DNA of 24,172 nt, taken from assembly GCA_036340235.1 (NCBI GenBank), contig JAYYZE010000004.1:1-24172 (forward strand). The letters run 5' to 3'. A model generated the notes under the pieces. That model worked only from the letters and a program-made list of their open reading frames with translations, did not search any database and had not been told where the DNA came from. This DNA is from GCA-2862585 sp036340235 (GTDB lineage Bacteria; Bacteroidota; Bacteroidia; Flavobacteriales; UBA7312). Of the stretch, positions 14,490 through 23,560 are shown piece by piece (position 1 is the first letter of the stretch; every line of letters begins with the position of its first letter). The translations under genes were made by a program, and so were the position numbers.

Positions 14490-16007
14490 ATGAATTCATT
14501 TATCAAGCCAAAAAATGCGTTAATTTCAGTTTTTCATAAAAATGGTTTATCGTCCATCATAGAACAACTCAATCGCCTTAATGTCGAAATATATTCGACG
14601 GGAGGCACACAAGAATACATAGAACAAATGGGTGTGACTGTCAACAAAGTGGAAGACTTAACTAATTATCCGTCCATATTTGGTGGCCGTGTTAAGACGC
14701 TTCACCCAAAGGTGTTCGGAGGTATTTTGGCTCGACGTGAAATAACCAGTGACTTAAATCAACTTGATAGTTACTCCATTCCGCCTTTTGATGTGGTTAT
14801 TGTTGATTTATACCCATTTGAAGAAACCGTAGCCAATGGCGGTTCTGAACAAGAAATAATTGAAAAAATCGACATTGGTGGGATTTCACTCATTAGAGCA
14901 GCTGCAAAAAACTACAAAGATGTAGTGGTAATTTCTAGCAAATTCGATTATAGTGACTTTAGCACTATGTTGAAAGTCTCAAATGGAACATCTATTGAAC
15001 AAAGAAAACAATTGGCAATTAAGGCCTTTGATGTTTCTTCACACTACGACAGCGCCATTTTTAATCACTTCGATGAAGATTCGTCAGCGTTTAAATACAG
15101 TAGCTCAAACAGCAACGTACTTCGTTATGGCGAAAACCCCCACCAAACAGGAGTGTTTTTTGGCCATATACAAGATCATTTTGAACAGATTCACGGAAAA
15201 GCACTTTCGTATAATAATCTGCTGGATGTTGACGCTGCTGTTCATCTCATTGCCGAATTTAAAGACGTCACATTTGCTATTTTAAAACACAACAATGCTT
15301 GTGGTATAGCCAGTAGACAAACTGCCCAAGAAGCTTACCTTGACGCATTAGCGGGCGATCCTATTTCTGCCTATGGAGGCATTTTAATTTGCAACGCCGA
15401 GATTGACAAAGATAGTGCCAAAGAAATCAACTCTTTATTTTTTGAAATTATCATTGCCCCATCATTTCAAAAAGATGCAATTGAATTATTGACTTCCAAA
15501 AAAAATCGTATTATTTTAGTGCAAAAGGATAATGTACTACCAAAACTCCAATTCAGAAGTCTTTTGGGAGGCGTTTTAGCGCAAGACAAGGACACTAAAA
15601 CAGATGAAATTTCGGAAATGAAAACAGTAACCAACTGTCAAGCAAATGAACAACAGTTAAACGATTTAGTATTTGCCAGTAAGGCATGTAAAAACACTAA
15701 ATCGAACGCCATTGTTTTAGTTAAAAACCAGCAAATGCTAGCTAGTGGTGTAGGGCAAACCTCAAGAGTAGATGCCCTCAAGCAGGCTATTGTAAAAGCC
15801 CAGCATTTTGGCTTCAATTTAAAAGGTAGTGTGATGGCATCAGACGCCTTTTTCCCGTTTGCCGATTGCGTAGAGATTGCCCATAAAGCAGGCGTTGAGG
15901 CAGTCATTCAGCCAGGTGGATCAAAAAATGATCACCTATCTATTGACTATTGTAACAACCACAAAATGGCAATGGTGATGACAGGAACTAGACACTTTAA
16001 ACATTAA
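14490..16007 (+). CDS. purH: Bifunctional AICAR formyltransferase / IMP cyclohydrolase
   Basis: PurH carries out the last two steps of de novo purine synthesis in the cytoplasm: formylation of AICAR by 10-formyl-THF and ring closure to IMP. The 505 residues contain the N-terminal MGS-like cyclohydrolase domain (STGGT at 36-40, 'IFGGRVKTLHPKVFGGILAR' at 63-82, 'DIGGISLIRAAAKNY' at 128-142). The C-terminal transformylase domain has 'LRYGENPHQTG' (211-221) and the catalytic Lys266-His267 pair in LKHNNACG, then 'DPISAYGGI' and 'AVIQPGGSKND' near the end. Length is normal. It starts after a clear AGGAG site and lies only 11 nt before mreB, so it likely leads the rod-shape transcript. No PurR box or purine riboswitch is recognisable in the leader of about 50 nt. 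Confidence 0.97.
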   Translation: MNSFIKPKNALISVFHKNGLSSIIEQLNRLNVEIYSTGGTQEYIEQMGVTVNKVEDLTNYPSIFGGRVKTLHPKVFGGILARREITSDLNQLDSYSIPPFDVVIVDLYPFEETVANGGSEQEIIEKIDIGGISLIRAAAKNYKDVVVISSKFDYSDFSTMLKVSNGTSIEQRKQLAIKAFDVSSHYDSAIFNHFDEDSSAFKYSSSNSNVLRYGENPHQTGVFFGHIQDHFEQIHGKALSYNNLLDVDAAVHLIAEFKDVTFAILKHNNACGIASRQTAQEAYLDALAGDPISAYGGILICNAEIDKDSAKEINSLFFEIIIAPSFQKDAIELLTSKKNRIILVQKDNVLPKLQFRSLLGGVLAQDKDTKTDEISEMKTVTNCQANEQQLNDLVFASKACKNTKSNAIVLVKNQQMLASGVGQTSRVDALKQAIVKAQHFGFNLKGSVMASDAFFPFADCVEIAHKAGVEAVIQPGGSKNDHLSIDYCNNHKMAMVMTGTRHFKH

Positions 16008-16018
16008 CATACAAAAGA

Positions 16019-17041
16019 ATGGGTTTTTTCGATTTTATGACACAAGAGATAGCCATTGACCTTGGAACGGCCAACACTCTTATCATACACAATGATAAAG
16101 TAGTTGTTGACGAACCCTCTATAGTGGCTAAAGACATTACACAAGCTAAGGTGGTAGCAATAGGAAAAAGTGCTCAACAGATGCATGGAAAAACCCACAA
16201 AAACATAGAAACCATCCGTCCACTAAAGGATGGAGTAATAGCTGATTTCTCAGCTGCCGAACAAATGATTCGTGGAATGATAAAAATGATTCCCAGAAGA
16301 AAAACCCTCTTCTCCCCCTCGCTAAAAATGGTAATTTGTATCCCATCCGGAATTACGGAAGTGGAAAAAAGAGCAGTAAAAGATTCAGCTGAACACGCCG
16401 GTGCTAAAGAAGTATTTCTCATTCACGAGCCCATGGCAGCGGCTATAGGAATTGGTGTTGATGTCTTGGAACCTAAAGGTAATATGATAATCGATATAGG
16501 AGGGGGTACTTCAGAGATTGCTGTAATTTCACTTGGAGGTATTGTTACTGACCGATCGATTAGAGTAGCAGGGGATAATTTTACTACCGATATTCGAATT
16601 TATATGAGAAACCACCATAATATAGATATTGGTGAAAGGATGGCCGAGAAAATAAAAATCAATGTAGGTGCAGCGCTTCAAGAATTAGATGAACCACCTC
16701 AAAATTTTGCTGTACACGGCAGGGATCTAATGACTGGTGTGCCAAAAGAAATAATTGTCACTTACAGAGAAATTGCCAGAGCACTCGATCAAACAATATC
16801 ACAAATAGAACAAGCTGTATTAGCCGCACTTGGACAAACACCTCCTGAACTTTCTGCGGACATATACAATACCGGCATTTACCTTACGGGCGGTGGCTCC
16901 ATGCTCAGAGGTCTTGACAAACGCATTGCAATGAAAACAAAACTGCCAGTATACGTCGCGGAAGACCCACTAAGGGCAGTGGCTAGAGGCACTGGTATTG
17001 CATTGAAGAATACTGAAAACTTCCCCTTTTTAATTCGCTAA
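16019..17041 (+). CDS. mreB: Rod shape-determining actin homologue MreB
   Basis: MreB forms membrane-bound antiparallel filaments on the inner face of the cytoplasmic membrane and steers the elongasome around the cell. The 340 residues hold all actin-fold nucleotide motifs: phosphate-1 IDLGTANT (13-20), phosphate-2 DIGGGTSE (159-166) and the adenosine motif TGGGSMLRG (290-298). The start 'MGFFDF' is the normal amphipathic N-terminus that inserts into the membrane; a second Met at residue 7 would lose it. The gene is 11 nt after purH and 14 nt before mreC. Length and motifs are normal for a functional MreB, which suggests a rod-shaped cell. Confidence 0.97.
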   Translation: MGFFDFMTQEIAIDLGTANTLIIHNDKVVVDEPSIVAKDITQAKVVAIGKSAQQMHGKTHKNIETIRPLKDGVIADFSAAEQMIRGMIKMIPRRKTLFSPSLKMVICIPSGITEVEKRAVKDSAEHAGAKEVFLIHEPMAAAIGIGVDVLEPKGNMIIDIGGGTSEIAVISLGGIVTDRSIRVAGDNFTTDIRIYMRNHHNIDIGERMAEKIKINVGAALQELDEPPQNFAVHGRDLMTGVPKEIIVTYREIARALDQTISQIEQAVLAALGQTPPELSADIYNTGIYLTGGGSMLRGLDKRIAMKTKLPVYVAEDPLRAVARGTGIALKNTENFPFLIR

Positions 17042-17055
17042 TAATTTGCTTGTAG

Positions 17056-17853
17056 ATGCGAAACCTAATAGAGCTAATTAATAAACACAATCACTTTATT
17101 TTATTTATTATATTAGAACTCATCGCCTTTTCGCTCGTCATACAAAATAATAACTTTCAAAGAGCCGCATTCATTAATTCCACCAACGGTATAACAGCCA
17201 ATGGATATAAAGCAATCAGTCAACTCAAGTATTACCTGTCATTAAAAGCTACCAACGACCTATTACTAAACGAGAATGCCAGCTTAAAAAGTCTACTCAC
17301 TTATCAAAAAAACGATTCCATCAGCTCAACCATGCCCTTTCATTTTATTGCTGCTAGAGTAGTCAACCTATCGGTAGCAAGAGCCAATAACTATATCACA
17401 CTTGACAAGGGGAAAGCTGACGGTGTTAGAAAAGGTATGGGAGTAGTTACCCAAAAAGGGGTTATTGGCATTGTAAAAGAGGTGTCAACGCATTTTAGCA
17501 GCATAATTTCAGTGCTGCATAGTAAAAGTAAAGTCAGTATTGTTGTTCGTAAAAACAATCATTTTGGGTCATTACAATGGGATGGGAAAAATTATAAACG
17601 AGCAAAAATCTTAGACATCCCATCGCATGTTGATGTTGAGATTGGCGATACCATCATAACCAGTGGATTTTCAAATATTTTTCCGGCAAATATTGCTCTT
17701 GGCACAATTAGTAAAATAAACACACAAGATGACGATAAGTTTCACCATATTAAAATGGATTTTTTAGAAGACTTTAAAGAACTTAAATTCGTAACCATAT
17801 GTCATTCTATCAATAGTGCTGAAATTGACTCATTAAAATTCGAAAATGACTAG
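17056..17853 (+). CDS. mreC: Rod shape-determining protein MreC
   Basis: MreC is a bitopic membrane protein that activates PBP2-RodA from the periplasmic side. The 265 residues begin with a short cytosolic segment and one membrane helix (about 14-30, 'FILFIILELIAFSLVI'). A helical coiled-coil region comes next (about 60-85, 'LLLNENASLKSLLTYQ'). The two-lobed beta domain has the recognisable 'ARVVNLSVARANNYITLDKG' (99-118) and 'GVVTQKGVIGIVKEV' (128-142). The end lacks a long disordered tail. It overlaps mreD by 8 nt. Identity is supported both by sequence and by its place between mreB and mreD. Confidence 0.93.
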   Translation: MRNLIELINKHNHFILFIILELIAFSLVIQNNNFQRAAFINSTNGITANGYKAISQLKYYLSLKATNDLLLNENASLKSLLTYQKNDSISSTMPFHFIAARVVNLSVARANNYITLDKGKADGVRKGMGVVTQKGVIGIVKEVSTHFSSIISVLHSKSKVSIVVRKNNHFGSLQWDGKNYKRAKILDIPSHVDVEIGDTIITSGFSNIFPANIALGTISKINTQDDDKFHHIKMDFLEDFKELKFVTICHSINSAEIDSLKFEND

Positions 17854-18367
17854 TTTGATAATTAGATACGCCATTAATTTTATTCTAATAATTGGGTGTC
17901 AGCTCCTAATTTTCGACAACGTCTTTTTTTTAGGGTACATCAACCCGTACATTTACTTATTATTTTTGATTTCACTACCTATCATTAAGTCAAATAAAAA
18001 CCTATTACTCATTGTTGGATTCTTAACAGGGCTTTTCATTGACGCTTTTCATAATTCAATGGGTCTCCATGCCTTTTCGTGTGTGCTTTTGATGTATTTA
18101 AAGGAACCTATTCTATTAAGTCTCATTCCTCAATTAAAAAATAAATCTCAAAACAATCTCACTTTTTCAATTCAAGAATACGGTATTCCAACGGCTACTA
18201 TATACACCACATCATTGGTGTTTATTCATCATTTTTCTTTGTTCTTAATTGAAGCATTTCGTTTTGACCTCTTAAACGTACTGCTTAGAACACTCGTCAG
18301 TAGCGTTATTACAAGTGTAGTACTAATCATTTTCTTGATATTAAACAACAAAAAACAACTAAGGTGA
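17846..18367 (+). CDS. mreD: Rod shape-determining membrane protein MreD
   Basis: This 173-residue, very hydrophobic protein has about five predicted membrane helices, starting with 'YAINFILIIGCQLLIFDNVF' (8-27) and with 'YINPYIYLLFLISLPI' shortly after, then 'LLIVGFLTGLFIDAFHNSMG' (54-73). The 'NPYIYLLFL...P' and 'GLFIDAF..S.G.HA' patterns are typical of MreD. MreD diverges fast, so gene order (mreB, mreC, then this gene, then PBP2) adds much of the certainty. It works in the elongasome with MreC. It overlaps mreC by 8 nt and the PBP2 gene by 4 nt. Confidence 0.92.
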   Translation: MTSLIIRYAINFILIIGCQLLIFDNVFFLGYINPYIYLLFLISLPIIKSNKNLLLIVGFLTGLFIDAFHNSMGLHAFSCVLLMYLKEPILLSLIPQLKNKSQNNLTFSIQEYGIPTATIYTTSLVFIHHFSLFLIEAFRFDLLNVLLRTLVSSVITSVVLIIFLILNNKKQLR

Positions 18368-20181
18368 AACAGTATGAAAATAGACCCTATGTAATTGGTG
18401 GTTTTTTTACAATTATCATATTAGTGTTTATTATTAGGTTATTTTCTATTCAAGTTCTCAATGACAGTTTCAAGACATCCTCAGAAAATAATGTCATTAG
18501 AAAGGAAACAGACTACCCCAGAAGAGGGCTCATCTTCGACAGAAACAATGTACTAGTGGTTTACAATGAAGCGGCATATGATTTGATGATTACACCCAAC
18601 CAACTTAGTCATGTCGATACTTCCCTAATATGCCGTTTATTAAACCTTGATACAATTAATTTAGTTAAACGCATAGAAAAAGCTCGAAATTACTCAAGAT
18701 ACAAATCGAGTATTTTTATGAAGCAAATTTCTGTAGAAACCTATACTCAATTGCAAGAAAATATGTTTCTAATGCCGGGCTTTTATGTTCAAGCGCGAAC
18801 ACTCAGAAAATACCCCTTTTCTACAGCTAGCCACCTGTTGGGCTATGTGGGTGAAGTTAATCAGCATTTTATTAACAAAAACCCATATTATAGCGAGGGA
18901 GACTACCTTGGTGTGAGCGGTATAGAAAAAGCATATGAGGACAAACTCAAAGGGATCAAAGGGCAAAAACTATTATTGAAAGATGTGCATAATAATATAA
19001 AGGGATCTTTTCAAAATGGAAAATTTGATACGAAGTCTATTCCAGGAAAAAATCTAATAGCAACCATTGACATACACCTACAAAACTACGGCGAAAAGCT
19101 AATGCAAAATAAGCGAGGAAGTATTGTTGCCTTAGAACCTTCTAGTGGCGAGATCCTATGTTTAGTTTCTGCACCCAACTATAGCCCAAATCTTCTTGTT
19201 GGTAGAAAACGTTCTGAAAACTACAGAACGCTAAATTCAGACTCTGCTAATAAGCCCCTTTTCAATAGAGCAGTTTTGGCACAATACCCACCAGGTTCAA
19301 CATTTAAACTCATTAATGCGCTCATAGGGCTTCAGGAACAAGTTATATCACCTAGCACACATTTCAAGTGCGAAGAAGGGTTCGTTTACGGCGAAGAACG
19401 TCGAAAAATGAAATGTCATATCCATCGATCACCACTAAATTTAGTTGAATCTATTTCTACATCTTGCAATGCCTACTTCTGTAATGTTTATCAATCAATC
19501 ATAGAAAAATACCCAAACACATACATTGGATATGACGTATGGCGAGATTATGTTACCAGCTTTGGATTAGGTAACTGGCTTAACAACGACTTACCAACGG
19601 GGCAAAAAGGGTTTGTTCCAAGTATTAATTATTACGACAGAATGTATGGAAAAAAAAGATGGAAATCACAAACAAACCTCTCATTATCAATAGGGCAAGA
19701 CGCTCTGCTTACCACACCCATTCAAATGGCCAATATGACTGCCGCTATTGCCAACCGAGGTCATTATTTCACCCCTCATGCCATCAAGAAGATTGAAAAC
19801 GATAGTATTGACAAACGATTTAAAACACCAATTAATACAAAAATAGATCCTGTATTTTTTGAAATTGTTATTGAAGGTATGCAACAAGTAGTAGAAAACA
19901 AAGAACTTGGCACTTCAACAGCTGCAAAACTTGATGACATTACTATTTGTGGAAAGACAGGAACGGCTCAAAATCCTCACGGCGAAGACCATTCTATTTT
20001 TATAGCCTTCGCACCTAAAGATAATCCTAAAATTGCCTTAGCTGTTTATGTAGAAAATGGTGGATGGGGCTCAACATGGGCAGTTCCAATAGGAAGTTTA
20101 TTGATTGAAAAATACTTAAACGACAGTATTAAAAGACCTTTGCTGGAATCACAAATTGCTAATGGAATTATAGACTATTAA
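18364..20181 (+). CDS. mrdA: Penicillin-binding protein 2 (elongasome transpeptidase)
   Basis: PBP2 cross-links peptidoglycan strands made by RodA during lateral wall growth; it is anchored in the inner membrane and acts in the periplasm. The 605 residues contain one N-terminal membrane helix (about 10-28), a dimerisation (pedestal) domain with 'YPRRGLIFDRN' (51-61), 'ASHLLGYVGEV' (155-165) and 'GVSGIEKAYEDKLKGIKG' (183-200), and the transpeptidase domain. The active-site motifs are complete: Ser312-Thr-Phe-Lys315 (nucleophile Ser312), Ser367-Cys-Asn369 and Lys531-Thr-Gly533. The start codon is GTG and overlaps the mreD stop by 4 nt. The stop shares one base with the rodA ATG. No feature suggests altered beta-lactam binding, though this cannot be judged by eye. 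Confidence 0.96.
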   Translation: MKQYENRPYVIGGFFTIIILVFIIRLFSIQVLNDSFKTSSENNVIRKETDYPRRGLIFDRNNVLVVYNEAAYDLMITPNQLSHVDTSLICRLLNLDTINLVKRIEKARNYSRYKSSIFMKQISVETYTQLQENMFLMPGFYVQARTLRKYPFSTASHLLGYVGEVNQHFINKNPYYSEGDYLGVSGIEKAYEDKLKGIKGQKLLLKDVHNNIKGSFQNGKFDTKSIPGKNLIATIDIHLQNYGEKLMQNKRGSIVALEPSSGEILCLVSAPNYSPNLLVGRKRSENYRTLNSDSANKPLFNRAVLAQYPPGSTFKLINALIGLQEQVISPSTHFKCEEGFVYGEERRKMKCHIHRSPLNLVESISTSCNAYFCNVYQSIIEKYPNTYIGYDVWRDYVTSFGLGNWLNNDLPTGQKGFVPSINYYDRMYGKKRWKSQTNLSLSIGQDALLTTPIQMANMTAAIANRGHYFTPHAIKKIENDSIDKRFKTPINTKIDPVFFEIVIEGMQQVVENKELGTSTAAKLDDITICGKTGTAQNPHGEDHSIFIAFAPKDNPKIALAVYVENGGWGSTWAVPIGSLLIEKYLNDSIKRPLLESQIANGIIDY

Positions 20182-21440
20182 TGCGAATAAAAAAACAACT
20201 ATTTGACAATGTTGACTGGTGGACTATTTCTATGTATCTCGTTCTTGTTTTTATTGGCTGGCTAAATGTATATGCGGCATTATACAATGAAAATTATGCT
20301 TTGTTTGATTTTAGTCAAAAGTACGGCAGACAACTAATTTGGATATTAATAGCCATTGTAATAGCGATTTTTATTTTACTTTTCAATTGGAAGTTTTTTG
20401 ACGGATTTGCCTATATGCTATATTTTCTATCAATGCTGAGCCTAATTGGCGTACTTATTTTTGGTATTGAAGTCAATGGAGCAAAATCTTGGATTGACTT
20501 GGGCATTATAAGAATTCAACCATCTGAATTTGCAAAAGTTGCAACCGCTATGGTCATTGCCAAATACCTTGGCACCTTGAATGTTAGCTTAATTAAATTT
20601 AAGAGCAAAGTTATCGTCAGCTTGTTTGTATTTATACCATTTTTACTGACTATTTTACAAAACGACACTGGCTCTGCTTTGGTGTATCTTACCTTTATTA
20701 TAGTGATGTACCGATTTGGCTTACCTGCCAATTTTTTAATTTTCGCCATAGTTACAGTACTTTTATTTATCAGTTCAATTATTGTTTCAAAAATTTTATT
20801 ATCAATTATCCTTATTTGTTTTGCTATTTTCTTTTTTACCATTTCTAGAAGAAAGATTAGAGAGATTTTAGTGATTTTATCATTGTTAGCCAGCGGTATT
20901 GGCTTTATATATAGCGTGGATTATGTATTTGAAGAAGTTCTAGAAGATCATCAAGTAACCAGAATTAAAATTCTGTTAGGACAAGAAAGTGACCCACAGG
21001 GTGCAGGCTATAATGTTAATCAGTCCATGATAGCCATTGGGTCGGGAGGTTTTTTTGGCAAGGGATTTTTAAATGGAACTCAAACCAAGTTTAATTTTGT
21101 TCCCGAACAAAGTACGGATTTTATATTTTGTACAATCGGGGAAGAATGGGGGTTTGTCGGAAGTTTTTTAATTCTTCTTTTATACTTAGCATTTTTGTTA
21201 CGACTTATTTTTTTGGCTGAGCGACAACGGTCCTTATTTAGCAAAGTATTTGGTTACGGCGTAGTCAGTGTTTTCTTTTTTCACATTGCTATAAATATTG
21301 CCATGACAATTGGTCTTGCTCCTGTTATTGGCATACCACTACCCTTGATTAGTTATGGAGGATCTTCACTCTGGGGGTTTACTATTCTACTATTTATTTT
21401 TATTAATCTAGACTCATACCGACTTCAAGTATTGAGATAA
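20181..21440 (+). CDS. rodA: SEDS peptidoglycan glycosyltransferase RodA
   Basis: RodA polymerises lipid II into glycan strands for side-wall growth in complex with PBP2. This 419-residue polytopic protein has about ten membrane helices and the SEDS signatures: 'GAKSWIDLG' with 'RIQPSEFAKV' just after (100-120), 'LQNDTGSAL' (159-167), the periplasmic loop 'SDPQGAGYNVNQSMIAIGSG' (270-289) and 'FVPEQSTDFIF' (306-316), then 'GIPLPLISYGGSS' (384-396). The loop near DPQGAGYN is where SEDS enzymes carry essential acidic residues. FtsW is the closest alternative, but the place directly after PBP2 and the mre genes fits RodA. The ATG shares one base with the preceding stop. The gene ends 6 bp from the convergent ppiD stop. 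Confidence 0.95.
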   Translation: MRIKKQLFDNVDWWTISMYLVLVFIGWLNVYAALYNENYALFDFSQKYGRQLIWILIAIVIAIFILLFNWKFFDGFAYMLYFLSMLSLIGVLIFGIEVNGAKSWIDLGIIRIQPSEFAKVATAMVIAKYLGTLNVSLIKFKSKVIVSLFVFIPFLLTILQNDTGSALVYLTFIIVMYRFGLPANFLIFAIVTVLLFISSIIVSKILLSIILICFAIFFFTISRRKIREILVILSLLASGIGFIYSVDYVFEEVLEDHQVTRIKILLGQESDPQGAGYNVNQSMIAIGSGGFFGKGFLNGTQTKFNFVPEQSTDFIFCTIGEEWGFVGSFLILLLYLAFLLRLIFLAERQRSLFSKVFGYGVVSVFFFHIAINIAMTIGLAPVIGIPLPLISYGGSSLWGFTILLFIFINLDSYRLQVLR

Positions 21441-21446
21441 GATCAA

Positions 21447-23507
21447 TTAATAAAAGTCAGCTCTGTTATCGGTGACCTCAATCAACTTTTGCAGGGCTTG
21501 ATATGACTGAAATGATGATCTATTTTTTAGTGTACTCATCAAGGATTGTTTATTGGCAGAAAAGTCCGCTGCTTCTGGTGCACTAATTACTTTGTCTACT
21601 GTAATCATACAAACTGATCGCGAAGTTGCAAAAGCACTAGACGTTTTTCCTTCCTCAAGAGCAAAAGAAACCCCTACAAAGCGTGGCTCATTGCCTAAAT
21701 CTGGAACTTGATTGGTTGAAAAGTTTAAACCTTGGACTTGCTTTATACTCAAACCGTAATTTGAAGCCACTTCATTCAAAGTTGATAACTCTGACAATTC
21801 GTTTAAAAGCAATTCTGACTTCATTTTATTTTTTACAATTGGAGTGATGGTTGAACGAACATCATCAAGGTCGGAGAGACCCTCCTTTTTGATAGCTGTA
21901 AGGCAAGCCACAACAATTTTATTATTAAACTCAAATACATCTGATACATCACCCAATTTAGCTGCATACGCCCATCTAATTAAATCTCTAGGATTCTCCA
22001 AACCAGCAATAGTATTGGTAGATTCAAGCAAGCCGTCTGCTAGGCGTTTCGATAAATTTTCATTTATTGATGATTCATTGAATTGCTCATATGTACTATT
22101 TTCTGCTGCAAATTTTCCTGCTTGGGCAAATACTTGCTGATAGGTAGTGTTGCTGTATACTATTTGTCGATCAAGATGAGCAATTTTATATTTTTTAGAA
22201 GATTTTGAGCGCTCTGTAACTTCAATAAGGTGGGTGCCGAATTGCGTATTGACTACAGATAATTCACTTTTATTTGATGTGAAACATACGTCATTGAATG
22301 GACTGACCATTACCCCTTCTGCAAACCACCCCAAATCACCCCCATTGGAACCAGAACCAGGATCCTCAGAAAATGCCTTGGCAAGTGTTGAGAAAGATTG
22401 ACCCTGCTCCAAAAGGGTCTTCAAACTATCAATTCTATTTTCAGCATTGACACCACTGACTAATATATGACGTGCTTGAACTGAGTCGGGTCGACTGGAA
22501 ATATCAACTAATTTTGAAAGTCTTAACGTATTTCTAGAAAGGGAATAAGGGCCCTTAACACTTCCTACAGATGATTGAATAAGTTGTTGGTCGTTATCAG
22601 ATAAATTGGTTTCAGAAACAAATTGAACTCGATTGAAAACATCACTGTTTTTTCTCACGAAAAGCTCATCGTCATTGCTATCTTGGAAATCAGATTTTAT
22701 GCTCTCCATCCATTGAAAAGCGTCTTTCCTGTCATCATCTGAAGGCGATACATTAAATACAACGTACTCTACTTCACGAGAAGCTTCTTGTTGGTATTGC
22801 TCACTGTTTTCTTTGATGTAATTGGTTAAATCTGCATCGCTTACCTCTATCAACGAGTCAGGAATAGTAGTGAAAGGAATTTGAACATATGAGACATTTC
22901 TAATTTCACTTTGGTATTGTTTGTCAAGCTTAGCTTGCCAATCAGAAACAAACAAACCACTAGCAACTAGCGCGTTGTATTTGTTATTTTGACGTTCTTT
23001 CCTAATGGCGTTTTCGAAGTTTAGCCATTGTTGCTTAGTTTGTCCAGACTCATCGTTATTAATGTCTTCTTTAAGAAATTGCAACAATCTAGCTCGATCA
23101 AACTCTCCAGTTTCAGGATTTGAAAATGCTTGCTTGACAGTGGTGTATGGATTAGGCCCTTGAATCATATCAAACAACTCTGCAGGAGACACCTCTAAAT
23201 CTAAAGCAGCATATTCCTTATTCATAATGGTTTCTTTGAGCATTTGATTCCATACGGAGTTGCGCACTTGGTTGATATCAATATTTGGGTTTGATTGACG
23301 TTGGGTTTCAAAATTCTGCTGTACACGTTGTTCGAAATTTTGATAGTCTATTTCTTCATTACCTACGACGCCGACCACCATATCAATATTACCTCGACCT
23401 GGATTTTGTGAGGATAATAAATCGGTAAGAATAAAAGCCAACATTGCTATTCCTATAACGAAAAGTAATAGGCCTGAGCGATTTCGGATATGTTCTAATT
23501 TCACCAT
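21447..23507 (-). CDS. PpiD/SurA-like periplasmic peptidyl-prolyl isomerase
   Basis: This 686-residue membrane-anchored folding factor helps newly exported proteins fold at the periplasmic face of the inner membrane. After a short basic cytosolic start comes one membrane helix (about 12-31, 'GLLLFVIGIAMLAFILTDLL'). A SurA_N-type helical chaperone region follows ('VWNQMLKETIMNKEYAALDL', 85-104). A parvulin domain lies at about 343-433 with 'QARHILVSG', 'FSEDPGSGSNGGDLGWFAEG' and 'FGTHLIEVTE'. The long C-terminal region is helical and may hold a degenerate second parvulin-like module, as in other Bacteroidota PpiD proteins. Length is near the family norm. A minus-strand near-match to the -7 element (AACATTTG at 23537-23544) precedes it, but transcription from the CorC-like gene 53 bp upstream is equally possible. 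ppiD is the nearest named relative. Confidence 0.92.
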   Translation of the reverse strand: MVKLEHIRNRSGLLLFVIGIAMLAFILTDLLSSQNPGRGNIDMVVGVVGNEEIDYQNFEQRVQQNFETQRQSNPNIDINQVRNSVWNQMLKETIMNKEYAALDLEVSPAELFDMIQGPNPYTTVKQAFSNPETGEFDRARLLQFLKEDINNDESGQTKQQWLNFENAIRKERQNNKYNALVASGLFVSDWQAKLDKQYQSEIRNVSYVQIPFTTIPDSLIEVSDADLTNYIKENSEQYQQEASREVEYVVFNVSPSDDDRKDAFQWMESIKSDFQDSNDDELFVRKNSDVFNRVQFVSETNLSDNDQQLIQSSVGSVKGPYSLSRNTLRLSKLVDISSRPDSVQARHILVSGVNAENRIDSLKTLLEQGQSFSTLAKAFSEDPGSGSNGGDLGWFAEGVMVSPFNDVCFTSNKSELSVVNTQFGTHLIEVTERSKSSKKYKIAHLDRQIVYSNTTYQQVFAQAGKFAAENSTYEQFNESSINENLSKRLADGLLESTNTIAGLENPRDLIRWAYAAKLGDVSDVFEFNNKIVVACLTAIKKEGLSDLDDVRSTITPIVKNKMKSELLLNELSELSTLNEVASNYGLSIKQVQGLNFSTNQVPDLGNEPRFVGVSFALEEGKTSSAFATSRSVCMITVDKVISAPEAADFSANKQSLMSTLKNRSSFQSYQALQKLIEVTDNRADFY

Positions 23508-23560
23508 GTTCTGTAAATTTAAAGTGAGCGAATATACAAATGTTAATCGACAAAAAACCC

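Noticed and set aside
20516..20842. Lys/Ile-rich minus-strand ORF inside rodA
   Set aside because: Its composition is what the reverse complement of an AT-rich hydrophobic coding region gives; rodA is intact here.
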